Assembly: GCA_027625915.1 (NCBI GenBank)
Contig: JANTQA010000036.1
Coordinates: 7,399,001-7,463,000 of the forward strand
Origin: Anaeramoeba flamelloides
Taxonomy: Eukaryota > Metamonada > Anaeramoebidae
Length of the DNA: 64,000 nt
Reading direction: 5' to 3'
Made by a program: the position numbers and the translations under genes. The first letter of the stretch is position 1. Each line of letters starts with the position of its first letter. The notes below the pieces were generated by a model that made no database searches, was not told the DNA's origin, and saw only the letters and a program-made list of their open reading frames with translations. Positions 24,079-35,816 of this stretch are shown here, in pieces.

Positions 24079-24552
24079 GAAAAAAATACCGACATGAAAA
24101 AAATCTCGGACAAGATTTTTAATTGTGAATATTAGTAAAATTATTGTGTAATTTCATTTATTTACAATCAAATTCCTTTTTTTAAGAATCGAACTTTTTC
24201 AATTATAACTCCCCCACTTATTAGAATGATGATTGATGAAATCACACTTGTTCAAAACACCATTCAATCAATCAAAAAACAAGAATAAAAAACATCATTT
24301 CTCAAACTCTAGTAAACCTCAATAAAACTCGATTGTTTTTCAAAAAAAGTTGATCAACATTAGGCTATCAAACAATTACTCGAGTATTCTAGAAACACCT
24401 TACTTTGATGGACTTTAGGTAGGTTTATTACTAATCTCATAAAAAAATTGGTTATTTATAATAAGGATTTAATTGAAATTATACAAAAATTTTACTAATT
24501 ATCACAATTAAAAATCTTGTCCGGGATTTTTTTCATGTCCGGTATTTTTTTC
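24079..24552. mobile_element. Inverted-repeat MITE, GAAAAAAATACC terminus
   Basis: The left end GAAAAAAATACCGACATGAA is the inverse of the right end TTCATGTCCGGTATTTTTTTC. The repeats extend ~60 bp through ATCYCGGACAAGATTTTTAA and TTGTGA. 474 bp, no ORF. It directly follows the 23883-24073 fragment, making a nested transposon cluster. Flanking TA pairs are present but the exact duplication is uncertain. Confidence 0.65.
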
Positions 24553-26289
24553 CCAACTATACAACAAAAATTCGAAAAACCATTGTTCGAAGCTATTTGT
24601 CTAGCCCATTGATTTCCAAACTCATCTAAAAATTAATTAATAAATTCTAAAATAAAGAATAGTATTTTATTACTCAAATGTGGAGATAAATTAATTGTAA
24701 AACCCAGTAATGGTATGAGAGTGTTTCTTATTTTATCATTACTGTTAAAAACAAATTTGAATGATAAAAATTTTATCTCAAAGTGTAATAAGGGGGCTAA
24801 ATTAAACTTCAAAAAATTTCGTTTCTTATTGCTTTTTTGATCACCTATCGAGTTTGTAAATGAATTAGTTATTTGTTACAGCCTTTTTTCAAAAAGTGAA
24901 TAATTTTTTAAAACAGTCTTCAAGTTCTTAATTTTTAAAAAGGTGTAATTTTTTGAGAATTAAAACCTTTTGAAAGTTTTCAGTTTTAATAAAGTGACGA
25001 GTCAACTTTTAAATGTGGTGTGGGGTTGAAATGTGGAAAACAATTTTTTAAAATATGTGCTCACTTTTTAATAAAAATCAAAACTTTCAAAAAGTTTTAA
25101 TGATAACAAAATCTCATAAAAAAAGAAAAAACTTTTTTAGAATTATTCTATCAGCAGTTATCTCTCCAATTAAAACTTATAATAAACTATTTTAAATTAA
25201 TAATTTTTTTATTTTGAATTGTTACTTTTAAATAATAATTGTTCATTTATTCAACTTTTTGATGATAACATGAATTATCTCAATATTGGCTATAACCCAG
25301 TGATAATATTAAAAAAAATTGTGATTAGAGCTTACTTTATTGTTTAAAATCATAAAAACATGATATTGTGTATTATAGATAAAAATTGAAAAATCTCAAA
25401 AAAGACAATTATTTTTATAAAATCACCTTACGAAAACACTTCTGACTTTTACAAAGTTTTTGAGACTTTTACCATGTGTTTATACTTTAAATGTGCTAGG
25501 AAGTTTTTGTAAGGTGTGTGGATTGTCTTCGAGTCTTTTAAAGGTTTGATACACTTGGGGTTTTAGAAACCTTATAATATTTAATTTGTAGTGTAAATAA
25601 ATCCTTTTTTTCTTTTCATTTTCTTTTCAAACAGAAGTATAATCAACAAACAAATAAGGTTATCAAAAATTATAATAATAAATCTTTTGAGTTTGTACAT
25701 TTATATAAAATAGATGTATTTTATTAAACGGGGTTAAAACTTCAAAGTTTAATAACCAAGAAGAAGAAATAAAATTTTTCATGATTATTATTAACCGCGT
25801 AAAAAAAGCCATTTTATATTCCATTTGGGTTTTCTGTGAATGTAAAGATAGAGAAAAAAAGAAGAATAACAAGAAGAAAACAAGTAACCAGCCATCTATT
25901 TAATTACATTTTTGTGGCTTGGCTGACAAAAAGTCTTTTGATAGGTTACACAGTCCCTTTTGTATTTTCAGAGAATATTGAAAATATTTTAACTGAAGAA
26001 GAAATTTGATAAAAAATGTATGAATTGTTGGGAATTTTTGTTGTTATTTTATTCATTAAAATTTATTATACCACAGTTTACTGAGAAACTATTTTATATA
26101 TATATATAGTTACAACTGTTCCAACCAGACATTAAAAATTGATAAGTAAGTAGATTTGTTGTATCTGAAAAAAGTGTTTTTTTTTTGTTTGAAGATAGGA
26201 AATTAATTTCCTTCCGACAGCCATTTTTTTTAATTTAAGATATAAACTCAAAATTTATTATTTATTTTCAGCTTATTTCTTAAATTAAA

Positions 26290-26500
26290 AAAAAAAAAAT
26301 CACTGTTATCTTTTCTTGAATTTCAAAGAATAGAGTAAAATCTATAAATTTTATTCAATTCTTTTAAATTAAAAAAAAAAAACACAGTTAGGTTTTCTTG
26401 AGGTTTTCTGTTTATTTGTAAAATCAATAGATTTAACAAATAAAATAGAAAACCTCAAGAAAACATATGCACTTTAAGGCACTTCCCTAATTTCTAAATT
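26290..26500. repeat. Modular hairpin cluster fragment
   Basis: It contains paired arms AATAGAGTAAAATCTATAAA with TTTTATTCAATTCTTTTAAA, and AGGTTTTCTTGAGGTTTTCT with AGAAAACCTCAAGAAAAC, around TGTAAAATCAATAGATTTAA. It ends GCACTTTAAGGCACTTCC, a decayed form of the decamer spacer. Confidence 0.5.
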
Positions 26501-27260
26501 TTTGTTTCAAAATTTCAATAAAAAATCCTAATTTTCCTCATCATTAACCAATGATAAGATGAATAATGAGTCTTTATTTTGAATAATATCAAAGATATTA
26601 TTATTGTTTTTGTTTGTTTGTATTAATTCTAATGTTTAAATTTTAGATTTTTTACATAGAATGGGTAATTACAAAGAAAATTATTGATAACTTCATCTAT
26701 TTCTGAGTTGTGTAAAATATTATCTTTTTATTCAAACCACAAAAATATTGATGAAAGTTTCTTTTTTACCATAAATTTTCTAATAGATGATCAATTAAAT
26801 TTTCGCTCAAAGGTTGTAATTGCTGTATTATTATTGTTGATCTAAAGGATCAATCAATATGTCAACCATATCACAATAACATAAAATAAAAATCTGAATC
26901 TTGTTCTATTTTGAATTATGTTATCTTTTTTGTTGAATTCTCAAAAGAATAACTTTTTTTCAAGGATTTGTTTTTTATCATCCTATTTTTTTTATTTTAC
27001 AAAATATTGTTGAATAATCCCTAAAATTCTCAATTATTATATTGCGATTACTTTTTAATATTGATATAATTTACAATTTTTCACAATTTATAGGCAAATC
27101 AAGATTTTATTGAAAATCATAATTTTTTGGAATATCCAAATATTATTGATTTACGAGATTCTAAAAAAATAATCATCTTTTTTTGAAACTTTATCATGAA
27201 TTGAAAAGGATATCCTGATTTCTTCTTTTTCTTAAATGTGCACCTAAGAATTTGAGTTTT

Positions 27261-27262
<2 letters not shown>

Positions 27263-27292
<30 letters not shown>
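27263..27292. repeat. Poly(T) homopolymer, 30 bases
   Basis: An uninterrupted run of 30 T in sequence that is the inverse of the Y-family interior (AAATTTCATATTC, TTGAAAAAAGTGTTGG). Length is likely variable in reads. Confidence 0.9.
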
Positions 27293-27293
<1 letters not shown>

Positions 27294-30022
27294 AAGAAAA
27301 TCTATTGATTTATTACTTTAATTTCAAACTAATATCAACTATTCTGTGATTTAAATTCTTCTGCTTATTTCTTTTTTGTTCTTCAAATTTCATATTCTAA
27401 ACAATAATTAACATTTGAAAAAAGTGTTGGACCCATAAGATGAAAATAAGTTTTGAATAACAAACACAATAACTCTATAACATACTAAGATCCCAAAAGC
27501 ATTTATTAAACGCAACATAAGATCAAAATTAAAAACAAAAAAGTAGTTTTCATTTCAAAAATTGCGACTTCACTTTTTTTTAGTTTTTGATTTTATTTTT
27601 TGTTTTAATTTTGAAAATATAAGGTTTATATGTCCTTAATAAAATTAAGCACAATTTTTTTCTGATAAATATTTTTCGAAATTAAGAACATAAATTAATT
27701 CAATTAAACACTGGGATATTTTTTTTAGAATAAAAACACTCTCAACTTTTGAATATCGAAAATATTTTTTGGAATAGTGTGTACTTTTTTATTTTTTTTT
27801 TGAAAAATTGGGGTTGAGAAAAGTTTGAAATCAAAGAATAACTTAATATATTGAATTAGAATACTTTTCCAGAAAGTTTATCCTTTTAGTTTAACTTTTT
27901 TTTTATTTTACCATTTAAAACTAAAAAAAACATTTGAGGACCAAATTAGTACCTTTTGTGAAAAGAAAATTCCCTATAATTTAGAATTTGTTTTTGTAAA
28001 TGAGTTTAAACAAGATAGTGTATCTAAAAATATACATAATTTCAAGTTTGAATTCAATGATTTTGGCAAAAAATGTTTTCAAAAAAAAGCTAAATTGAAA
28101 CTTTATTTATTTTTATTTTATCATTTTGTTTTTTTAATTGTATAAATGGAAAGTATTTGATCAGTTTTTCATTTTTAGTGTTTTTTGGGTCGTAGGGATA
28201 TATATATATATATATAGAATAAATCAAAAGTGAATTATAAATCAGATTTAATTTTTTGTTGTTCTTGAATACTTAGTGATAATTTTTTTTTCAATTTATT
28301 ATTCCAGGTCAGTCACAATTTTTGAAATGGGATTTATATTTTAAATTTTTTGGCAGATTTACAAAAAAAAAGATATCAAAAATTTAATAAAATTTTTTTG
28401 AAGAAAGTGAGCAAAAGATTAAAATTATAGAACGGTTGTGTTTCCAAAAAGAGAGTTGTTATGATATTTGAGAAGTTAAAATAGAGAAATATCAAAACCA
28501 AGGGTAAAGAATTTTTTTTCTACTATTTCACATCCTCTCCTCCCCTTATTTGTATTTTTGAATAATTTATTTAAATACTTTTATTGCAAGTGCGCCATAA
28601 TTCTTAATTCCCAACACCATCTTAAGCTACATTATTCACAAAACAATTGTGAGAAATTATCACCATTAAAAAATTTTACTTCCGGTTATGTACATTCACG
28701 TACACATATTTTTCTTCAACAGCAATATTTCCCCTTCATATGAATCAATTACTTTCATGACAGTAGTAACTCAATAAAATAAAACAATTTTTTACTCCCC
28801 TTAATTTTTTTAAACAGGATAAGTGACCAAAATAATATTCACTCAACTTTGAAGTTGACTAACATCAAATGTAATGTAGATTCTATTCTTTTATTTCTTC
28901 AAATTCTAAAAATTTTCTTCCATTGGCTAGAATAAGTATAAATTGAAACTAATTATTTTCTCTAAAAAAACAAAAGCATGGTCATAATTTTCTATTTACC
29001 ACATTTGATTCAGACTTTTTTCATAAAGATAGCTTTAGTTTTTTTAATATATAACTGTATAAAAATGGAACGGGGTTGTATTTTATGATTGAAAGTTGCA
29101 ATACAAGGCAGGTTAATTTGTTAAACTGGTCAATAAGTATTCAAAAAAATATTATAATATCATTTTTTTTTAATTTTAATGGCCACAATTGAATCATGGC
29201 CTATTTTCCTGGTATAGAAGCAGTTATTTAATAACTTAGTTGTCGGTTAAAATTACAATATCTTAGAAATTGAAAATAAAATAAAAATATGTTTACTATA
29301 AAACCAACTGAATTATAAAATTAATTCTATTTTGAGAAATACATAATTGCTTTTTTTAAAAAGGTTTGATCCCTTGATCTCATTTTTGAAAAGTTCAAAA
29401 TTCAAAATATTTTTTAATTATTTTAAAATTATTTATCAAACTAGAAGATTAGAATTTTATAAATATTGAAATAGTATAAAAAATATATATAAAATTAAAA
29501 CAAAAACAATTGAAATTTTTATAATTTGTTGATAAAAATAGTTTACATCCCAAAATGAATGAAAAAATACATATATTTGTGGAAAAAAAAATTTTTTTTT
29601 ATAATTCACCAAATTTTTCGCAACATTTTTTTTATATTTTTTTGAAAGTAGAAACATTTAACCTTTATTAAAAAATGTTACATTGTGAGTACATTACTTT
29701 TTTTTTAAAAAAAAAAAAATTTGAATTGGATAGATGTTTTTCAAAATGTATTTCAACTATTTTCTATTGCAAGAGGAAAAAAATCAATAACTTTGAAAAT
29801 ATATTTTAATCTTAAAATTTTTATTTTTTTTTCATTGAGTTATTGAATTTCAAAATATTCTTTCAAAATTTGATATTCATCTTTTTAAACAATATTAAAA
29901 ATAACAAAAACTAAAAAGGTTTTTTTTTTTTAATATTTAAATTTTATTTTTTTTTTTGTTAACTGAAGTAACTTAATATCAAGAATAAAAAAACTTGTGT
30001 TATTTGATTGGGAATTACAAAA

Positions 30023-30026
<4 letters not shown>

Positions 30027-30065
<39 letters not shown>
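30027..30065. repeat. (AT)n microsatellite
   Basis: A 39-base uninterrupted AT dinucleotide tract. Similar tracts occur at 45090-45122 and 55193-55227. Confidence 0.95.
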
Positions 30066-30068
<3 letters not shown>

Positions 30069-30262
30069 CTCTTTCTGTGTCATAATAAATCTATAACCTA
30101 TGAAGAAAAATATATGGGTTATTTTTTTCATCATCATCCAAAGACAAAGGATTTTTTGATCAAATAAAGTAAATATTTCAGATAATTTAGATTTTGAAAT
30201 TTTTTAAGAATCTAAAACAAATTTATTATTTCGGTAATATGTATAAAAATGATTGAGAAAAG

Positions 30263-30826
30263 TAAAACATTTTTCAGTCAAAGGGGTCCAGTTTTATTGA
30301 AGAAATAGAGCATATTCTATGAGTTCAATTCATAATTCTTCTCAAACTAAATTTTCAATTTTTAGATCAAAATCATTTTTTCTCATTTTGTAAATTTTTT
30401 TTTTTTTTTATTTTGCTTTTTGCTTTTTTTTTTTTTCTTTTTTTCTTTTTCAATTTTTTTTAAAAATTAAATTTGAAAAAACAAATGTTTGAAAAAGCTT
30501 ATTAACATTATGAAAAGTTATGTTTTGTATGTTCTTTTATAATCCATACATTTACAAGTAAAACATCTTATTGCCAACAATTTTAATTTCCTACAGAAAT
30601 TGAGAATTTTGCACGAGACATTCCAATGAATGTGGCCCAAAAAAGTTTTTAAAATTTTTTTTTTTTGAAATTTATGGTTTATTTTGGCTTTTCTTTTATA
30701 ATTATGGACTCTTATATAAAGTTTATTATTTCTCGTATTTCTCAACAATCTAAGTTTGGTTGATTCTTAAAAATAAAGTGACTTTTTCATTTTTGGCTGG
30801 GCCCCTTTGAGTGAAATGGGGTTTAT
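30263..30826. mobile_element. Inverted-repeat element, family Y, third copy
   Basis: Left terminus AAAACATTTTTCAGTCAAAG and right terminus CCCCTTTGAGTGAAATGGGG are inverse of each other. The first 90 bp are the reverse complement of 7690-7770 (shared ATTCTATGAGTTCAATTCAT). The interior (GGAGTCCATAATTATAAAAG type on the minus strand) also matches 7311-7540. The apparent 76-aa minus frame 30518-30748 lies wholly inside it and is not taken as a gene. Confidence 0.55.
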
Positions 30827-31245
30827 TTTGGGTCTGATTATAGTTTCTACCATCATTTTTTTTTTCTTCTTTTTTATCTTATAAATTTTGACCATGTAAA
30901 CACACATTCTGTTACGTGTCATTTCATCTCTTCTTGATCTTTTCTTTCTGATTAGTTGTCATTTTCATTTAGATCTCGATTTTAGCCTTCAAAAAAAAAA
31001 AAAGAAAGAAGGATAAAAAAAAGAAAGAGAGGCAACAGTTAATATGATAAAAAAAAAAAAAAAAAAAAAAATACTACATAGCCATATACAAAACACCAAA
31101 AGATTTTAAAAGTTGAAACTATAATCATAAATACAATAATCACAATCACTCTGAAGAGATCGGGATGGTTTAAATAATAAAAGCAATGAATATCTTTTTG
31201 AGACAAATCCCAATATATCTTGCCAATATAGATTATTTTAAATAA

Positions 31246-31667
31246 TCATTCTGGAAATAAAAGTTAAACACAGTTTTTAATGTGTTAACATTAATAGAAC
31301 CTGAAAATTCAAAGTAAGATCAATTGATAAAAAGAAAAAATAATTAATTAAAGACAAAATGAAGTATTCAACACAATAATATTTTTTTTAATACTATCTT
31401 TTGGTATCAGTTCTTTTTTACATCAATCACTTCGTTAAAAATTTTTGAAAAAATTGACAATTATTTTTGAAATCTCCAAAGCCACAAAGACAATTTCAAT
31501 AATAAAAAAGATTTAAATCGTGTTTGTTGGTTTGATTGAAAATAATATAATGGATTATTCTTTCTAGTTAATTGGTTTCTTCTTTAAATTGATATTACTT
31601 TTCGTTTTCAGTTTTCTGTGATCCTATTAATGATCCCAATCAAAAATCGTGTTTGACTTTTTTTCGG
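31246..31667. mobile_element. MITE related to 2190-2646, TAA duplication
   Basis: A 422-bp element flanked by TAA (31243-31245 and 31668-31670). The left TCATTCTGGAAATAAAAGTT and right (inverse) CCGAAAAAAAGTCAAACACG are diverged forms of the 2190 termini. The interior shares TTAATAGAACCTGAAAATT and ATACTATCTTTTGGTAT with that copy. Non-coding. Confidence 0.65.
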
Positions 31668-31985
31668 TAACTGTTATTTCTATATCAAAATGTGAATTGA
31701 ATGAGAAACTTTTTTTTTTTGTTTCAAAAAGAAATCTAGAAAAAAAAAAAAAAAAAAAAATAAAAAGATCTGTCTAAATTTTATTTTTTTTTTTTCATTA
31801 ATAATTCTGATAATTAATTTAGTTAAAATTTATAAAAGTAAATAAAAAAAATAATTGTTATTTTTATAATTTATCTTAATTTCAATAAAAAAAACAAAAA
31901 AAGAAAAAAGATAAAGTTAAAGTCAGTGAAATATAAAAGATATATAAAAATGATCAAATAAATAATCTAATTTTTTCGTGTCTTC

Positions 31986-34900
31986 TTAATTCTTTTTAGG
32001 CTTTTTACTTTGTTCTTCTTCTAATTGTTTGCTATCGACTTTATTTTTAACTAAAAGTTTTTGCATATAGTGTTCAATTAATTGTTTGGAATTAAGTGTA
32101 CTTTTAGATTCTTCACCTGTTTTCTCTTTAGTTATAGCAAATACGATATTTTCAGCTTCTACTGCCTGTTTATATTCACCGCGAGCGCCAAAGATGGAAG
32201 ATTTGAGTCTCATTGCGTTAGCGAATTGGATTGTATCTTCGCCGAAAATTTCCTTATTCATTTTGATCAAATATTCTGCGATTTTGTCTGCCTCTTCGAT
32301 ATTGCCCTCAGCGATGTATAGATTAGCGATTGTAGCCATGACCATTAAGGTATTTGGGTTATTTTCGCCAAGGAATAATTTGTGTAATAAGAGTGCGCGT
32401 CCGTAGAGGTTGAGTGCGGCTTTTGTTTTACCGATTCTTTGATAGAAGGAGGCCAATGTGATGTAATGGGATGCGACGTCAGGGTGGTCCACGCCGAGGA
32501 TTCTTTCATAAAGCATGAGTGCCTTCTTCTCGAATTTGATGGCAGCCTTCAAGTTGATCATTGAAATAAGCATGGCGATGAAGGAATAGCAGGTGGCAAC
32601 GTCGACATGGAACATACCGTTGATGGCTTGTACAATTGACAGTGCTGTTTCAAAGGTCTTCAAGGCTGACATGTGGTCTCCGAGGCTAAGATCCATCTTG
32701 ATTTTTTCCATATATCCCAAGATGATTCTGCTGCTGATTGGTGGTGATTTAAAGACTGGGAACAAATTCAAGATCTGTGATTTTTTAAATGGCTTAATTT
32801 TTTTGAAGTCGTAGTCGAAAAGGGCGACTTGGATACCAACTTTTTTACAGAGGCTTTTAAGCATGTTTAATTCGTTACCAACTAAGAAGCTCTTGTCCTC
32901 CAGATCTAATTGGAAGTTAAATTTGGTCAATACATCCTTTTTAATTTCGTCCCAAATGCTTTGATGTGTGAAGGTGACGCCGGGGATGTTGGACTTCTTT
33001 GGTCTTCTCTTGGATTGGTTACCAAAGAGGTAATTGAAAAATGTGGCGACAAGTGTGGTTTTTTTGTTCAATGCGCACTCCCTTAATTCTCTATTCAAAA
33101 TAAGCTTGCTTGCACGAACAACCATTTCACGAATGATCATGTGGTTGAGATATGTTAATTTGGTGGTTAAAGTTGCCAATTTTCCCAAGTATCTGAAATT
33201 GATACCCCTTTCATGCATGTATCTACATAGAACTTCTCCATCTGGTGGCGATAGTGTTTGGTTCACCAAATGCTCAGCAAATTCCTTGACGGTCTTGTCC
33301 AAAAATTCTGTGATTTTTTCAATTAATTCGACATTGTCCTTTTGGTTTTTCTCTTCTCCCTTGACATCCAAATTAGCAATTGTGGAATAGTCTACGTTAA
33401 ATTTGACAGGCTCGTATTCCTTCACAAATTTGCCTCGGACTTGCAATTGCTCCTGGATGATTTCGTTTTCGACTTCCTTTAATTCCTTGGTAAATTCGTT
33501 TAATTGCTTTTCAATTCCTTGGATCTTCAATTTGGCGGTTTCAATTTCTTTGCTATTTTTAAGTTCCTTTGTCTTTTCGTTTTGTTCAAAAAGCTTGGCG
33601 CTTTTGCTAATTTCTTCGTATAATTCTTTCTTTTTGTCGTTAATTTTGTCAACGAGCGCCTTAATTTTCTTGTTGTGTTTATCTGTTTCCTTGGTGTGTT
33701 CGTCGTTCCATTTTTTCATTTTGGCGTCCAAAAATTGTGTCTTTTTATAGATATCAAAGATGTTGATCAATTCATGTCGAAGTACACATTGTGCGTCCTT
33801 GGTTTTGTCTGGATAATTTAAATCACGTGGTGTGGTTTTGCCAAAGTCGATAATGTATAATCTACCGTCGTGTCCTCTAATACATTTGGACTCGACACTT
33901 AGGACCTTTTCAAAGACCTTGCCGTCTTTGTCCTTGACCTTATGTAATTTAAGTGCTAGCGAGTTTTGCTTGGCCTTCAAGATGTTCAAGATGTTTTGGT
34001 TTTCAACCAAGGTCTTCCCAGAGTCGAAGGAGCCATGGATGACCTTGTTGCTTCCTGGTGAATCAAGTCCAGGTGGGATCCATTGCCCGCAAATTCTGTG
34101 TCCCTGGTAATCGACGCTGACCATAAATGGTGGGTTCAATTCGCTGATTCCCTGTCGGTTGAAATGCGACGCGCTTTGGATGTCGTTATCGATCACCTTT
34201 CGTGTGGCCTTTTCTCCGCCATCTTTGAAATTCTGTTGCAAAATTTCTAATGGGTACGAATAGAAAATTCCTCGATGGATAAAGATTTTCGATGACTGCT
34301 CCTCTTGTTCAATTGGTCGAATTCGCTTTTCAACAATGGCGATCGATCCGTTGATCGTCTCGCTGACAAAGTCGTTCATGATTTTGGTTTCGAGGGCCTC
34401 TCTGAGAATGATCTTTTCACCACTGCTGGCTTCCATCCCCTTGACGTCATTGATTTCCTTGTTCCAATCACGATAAAGGATCAATAATTCGTCACCATAG
34501 TTTCCAGAATAATCATAGAAATGATGGTCCTCTGGCACAAACCAAGAGAATCTTGGTGAGTCGCTTGTCGAGATTTCAATTTCCTTTAATTCTCCTAATT
34601 TCTTTTCAATGGCGGCAACAGATTCCTTGAATGTATTGGAAATGCTTTTCAATAAATCAACCAAATTTGTTGAAAGTCTTGTTTTGGGCTTCATTGTGAA
34701 GTTGAAGTTCTTTTCGGTCGAGGAATTAATGAAAAATCCCTTGGGGCACGATGTAATGAAAACAGTGTCATCTTCTTGGGTGGTGACTTCAATATAGAAA
34801 AAGTCGCCTTGGATTTTTCTAAAGCTAGGTGGCTTGTTCCATCCTGAATATCCAATCTTCTTTAATGGTTCCTTCAATGTGATGTTTTGCATATACTCAT

Positions 34901-35750
34901 TTGGAATCAAATTGGAAAACTTTGGTTGGCTGAAAATGAAGTCTCCAAGGGTGTATGTTTTTTTTTTTCTTGATCCCTGTAATTTTTCTTTTTCTTCGGT
35001 TTCCTTCTCCTTTTCAATCTCCTTTTCGTTTTCCTTTTCGTTTTTTTTTAAAAGTTCTTGTTGAATTTTATAAATTTCAGGTAACTCAATCATTTTTTCT
35101 TGCACACTAACATTTTCTTCAGCTAATCGATAGTATCTGGAGAGTGATGGGCCCCAATCTTTATTTCGAAGTGGTGAGCTTAACAATTCTAAAAAGGTTT
35201 TGATTCTTAAGAAATGCGAGAGACCCTGTTGTGGTGTGTAGTCCTTTTCCTTGACAAACAATGTTGTCGTCCTTTGTGGCTTGGTTCGGTCAGCTGCAAT
35301 TTCATGCATCTCCTTTTCTAAGGGCACAATCTTGTTTTTGGTGTCAACAAAATTGAAATTTGTAATGTACCATGCCTTTGGGTGGTTGGCTAACTTGTTA
35401 ACAATGTCAACTACTCTTTCGTATGGGTGGATCTCAAGTAAACATGTATCAGGTTTGGCATTCTTCTGTTTTTTTTTTTGTTTTTGGTTTTTCTTCTTCT
35501 TTTGCGACTCATTGGAAAATGGCAATTTGATCAAAACCTTGAAGTATCCCTGGAAGGTCATGTTTTTGACTTGCTCTTGGGTCTGTGGGACATTTGTTTG
35601 TGTAAGTTTTGGTGTCTCTTGAACTAAGGTTGTAGAGAGATCTACCTGGGATTGCAATGAATTGTAATCAAGTGTTGAAACTTGTGGTTGGATTTTTTCA
35701 ATATTCATTGGGATAATCTCTTCTTTTTTTGTGGTGGTTTGTTTGGACAT
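31986..35750 (-). CDS. cluA/CLU1-like: CLU/CLUH (clustered mitochondria) protein, 1254 aa
   Basis: In other eukaryotes this is a cytosolic RNA-binding/ribosome-associated protein needed for normal distribution of mitochondria and for translation of mRNAs for mitochondrial proteins. Domains in order: CLU N-terminal ubiquitin-like region (about 65-165, LLEIHPYERVVDIVNKLANH), an EK-rich linker (230-260), the conserved KPPSFRKIQGD block (307-316), the CLU domain (about 400-640, with LYRDWNKEIN, HRICGQWIPPG and RLYIIDFGKTTPRDLNYP), a coiled-coil insert (675-770), an eIF3-p135-like region with MHERGINFRYLGKL (845-858), and C-terminal TPRs (about 1015-1220, LGVDHPDVASHYITLASFYQ). Length is normal for the family and there is no intron. 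MSKQTTTKK at 35750 is chosen as start, because in-frame codons further upstream run through a poly(A)54 tract that would encode poly-Lys after a hydrophobic stretch. Domain order and length look intact, so this is probably functional. Confidence 0.95.
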   Translation of the reverse strand: MSKQTTTKKEEIIPMNIEKIQPQVSTLDYNSLQSQVDLSTTLVQETPKLTQTNVPQTQEQVKNMTFQGYFKVLIKLPFSNESQKKKKNQKQKKKQKNAKPDTCLLEIHPYERVVDIVNKLANHPKAWYITNFNFVDTKNKIVPLEKEMHEIAADRTKPQRTTTLFVKEKDYTPQQGLSHFLRIKTFLELLSSPLRNKDWGPSLSRYYRLAEENVSVQEKMIELPEIYKIQQELLKKNEKENEKEIEKEKETEEKEKLQGSRKKKTYTLGDFIFSQPKFSNLIPNEYMQNITLKEPLKKIGYSGWNKPPSFRKIQGDFFYIEVTTQEDDTVFITSCPKGFFINSSTEKNFNFTMKPKTRLSTNLVDLLKSISNTFKESVAAIEKKLGELKEIEISTSDSPRFSWFVPEDHHFYDYSGNYGDELLILYRDWNKEINDVKGMEASSGEKIILREALETKIMNDFVSETINGSIAIVEKRIRPIEQEEQSSKIFIHRGIFYSYPLEILQQNFKDGGEKATRKVIDNDIQSASHFNRQGISELNPPFMVSVDYQGHRICGQWIPPGLDSPGSNKVIHGSFDSGKTLVENQNILNILKAKQNSLALKLHKVKDKDGKVFEKVLSVESKCIRGHDGRLYIIDFGKTTPRDLNYPDKTKDAQCVLRHELINIFDIYKKTQFLDAKMKKWNDEHTKETDKHNKKIKALVDKINDKKKELYEEISKSAKLFEQNEKTKELKNSKEIETAKLKIQGIEKQLNEFTKELKEVENEIIQEQLQVRGKFVKEYEPVKFNVDYSTIANLDVKGEEKNQKDNVELIEKITEFLDKTVKEFAEHLVNQTLSPPDGEVLCRYMHERGINFRYLGKLATLTTKLTYLNHMIIREMVVRASKLILNRELRECALNKKTTLVATFFNYLFGNQSKRRPKKSNIPGVTFTHQSIWDEIKKDVLTKFNFQLDLEDKSFLVGNELNMLKSLCKKVGIQVALFDYDFKKIKPFKKSQILNLFPVFKSPPISSRIILGYMEKIKMDLSLGDHMSALKTFETALSIVQAINGMFHVDVATCYSFIAMLISMINLKAAIKFEKKALMLYERILGVDHPDVASHYITLASFYQRIGKTKAALNLYGRALLLHKLFLGENNPNTLMVMATIANLYIAEGNIEEADKIAEYLIKMNKEIFGEDTIQFANAMRLKSSIFGARGEYKQAVEAENIVFAITKEKTGEESKSTLNSKQLIEHYMQKLLVKNKVDSKQLEEEQSKKPKKN

Positions 35751-35759
35751 AATTCTATT

Positions 35760-35761
<2 letters not shown>

Positions 35762-35815
<54 letters not shown>
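35762..35815 (-). repeat. Poly(A)54 tract just upstream of the CLU start codon
   Basis: An uninterrupted run of 54 T on the plus strand, read as poly(A) in the presumed 5' leader, 11 bases from the ATG. A second A/T run lies at 35850-35870. It may be a genuine A-rich leader or partly a sequencing-length artefact. Confidence 0.85.

Positions 35816-35816
<1 letters not shown>

Larger units (their letters stand above)
16907..31245. other. 14-kb gene-poor, transposon-rich stretch
   Basis: No coding frame longer than chance expectation is supported. It holds four or five CTGT-type elements (21075-24552), a hairpin-cluster fragment (26290-26500), a 30-T homopolymer (27263-27292), an (AT)n tract (30027-30065) and a Y-family element (30263-30826). 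A segment near 20410-20480, with a GC-richer patch CCCCCCCTCGAAGAG, resembles CCCTTCCTCGAAGAG at 49905 and may be another relic of the fragment seen there. Genes with many tiny exons cannot be excluded. Confidence 0.5.

Noticed and set aside
30518-30748. 76-codon minus frame with Cys residues
   Set aside because: It lies entirely inside a Y-family inverted-repeat element, and related copies do not keep the frame.
32082-35622. Several plus-strand frames of 60-123 codons within the CLU gene
   Set aside because: Shadows opposite a long, clearly homologous coding sequence.
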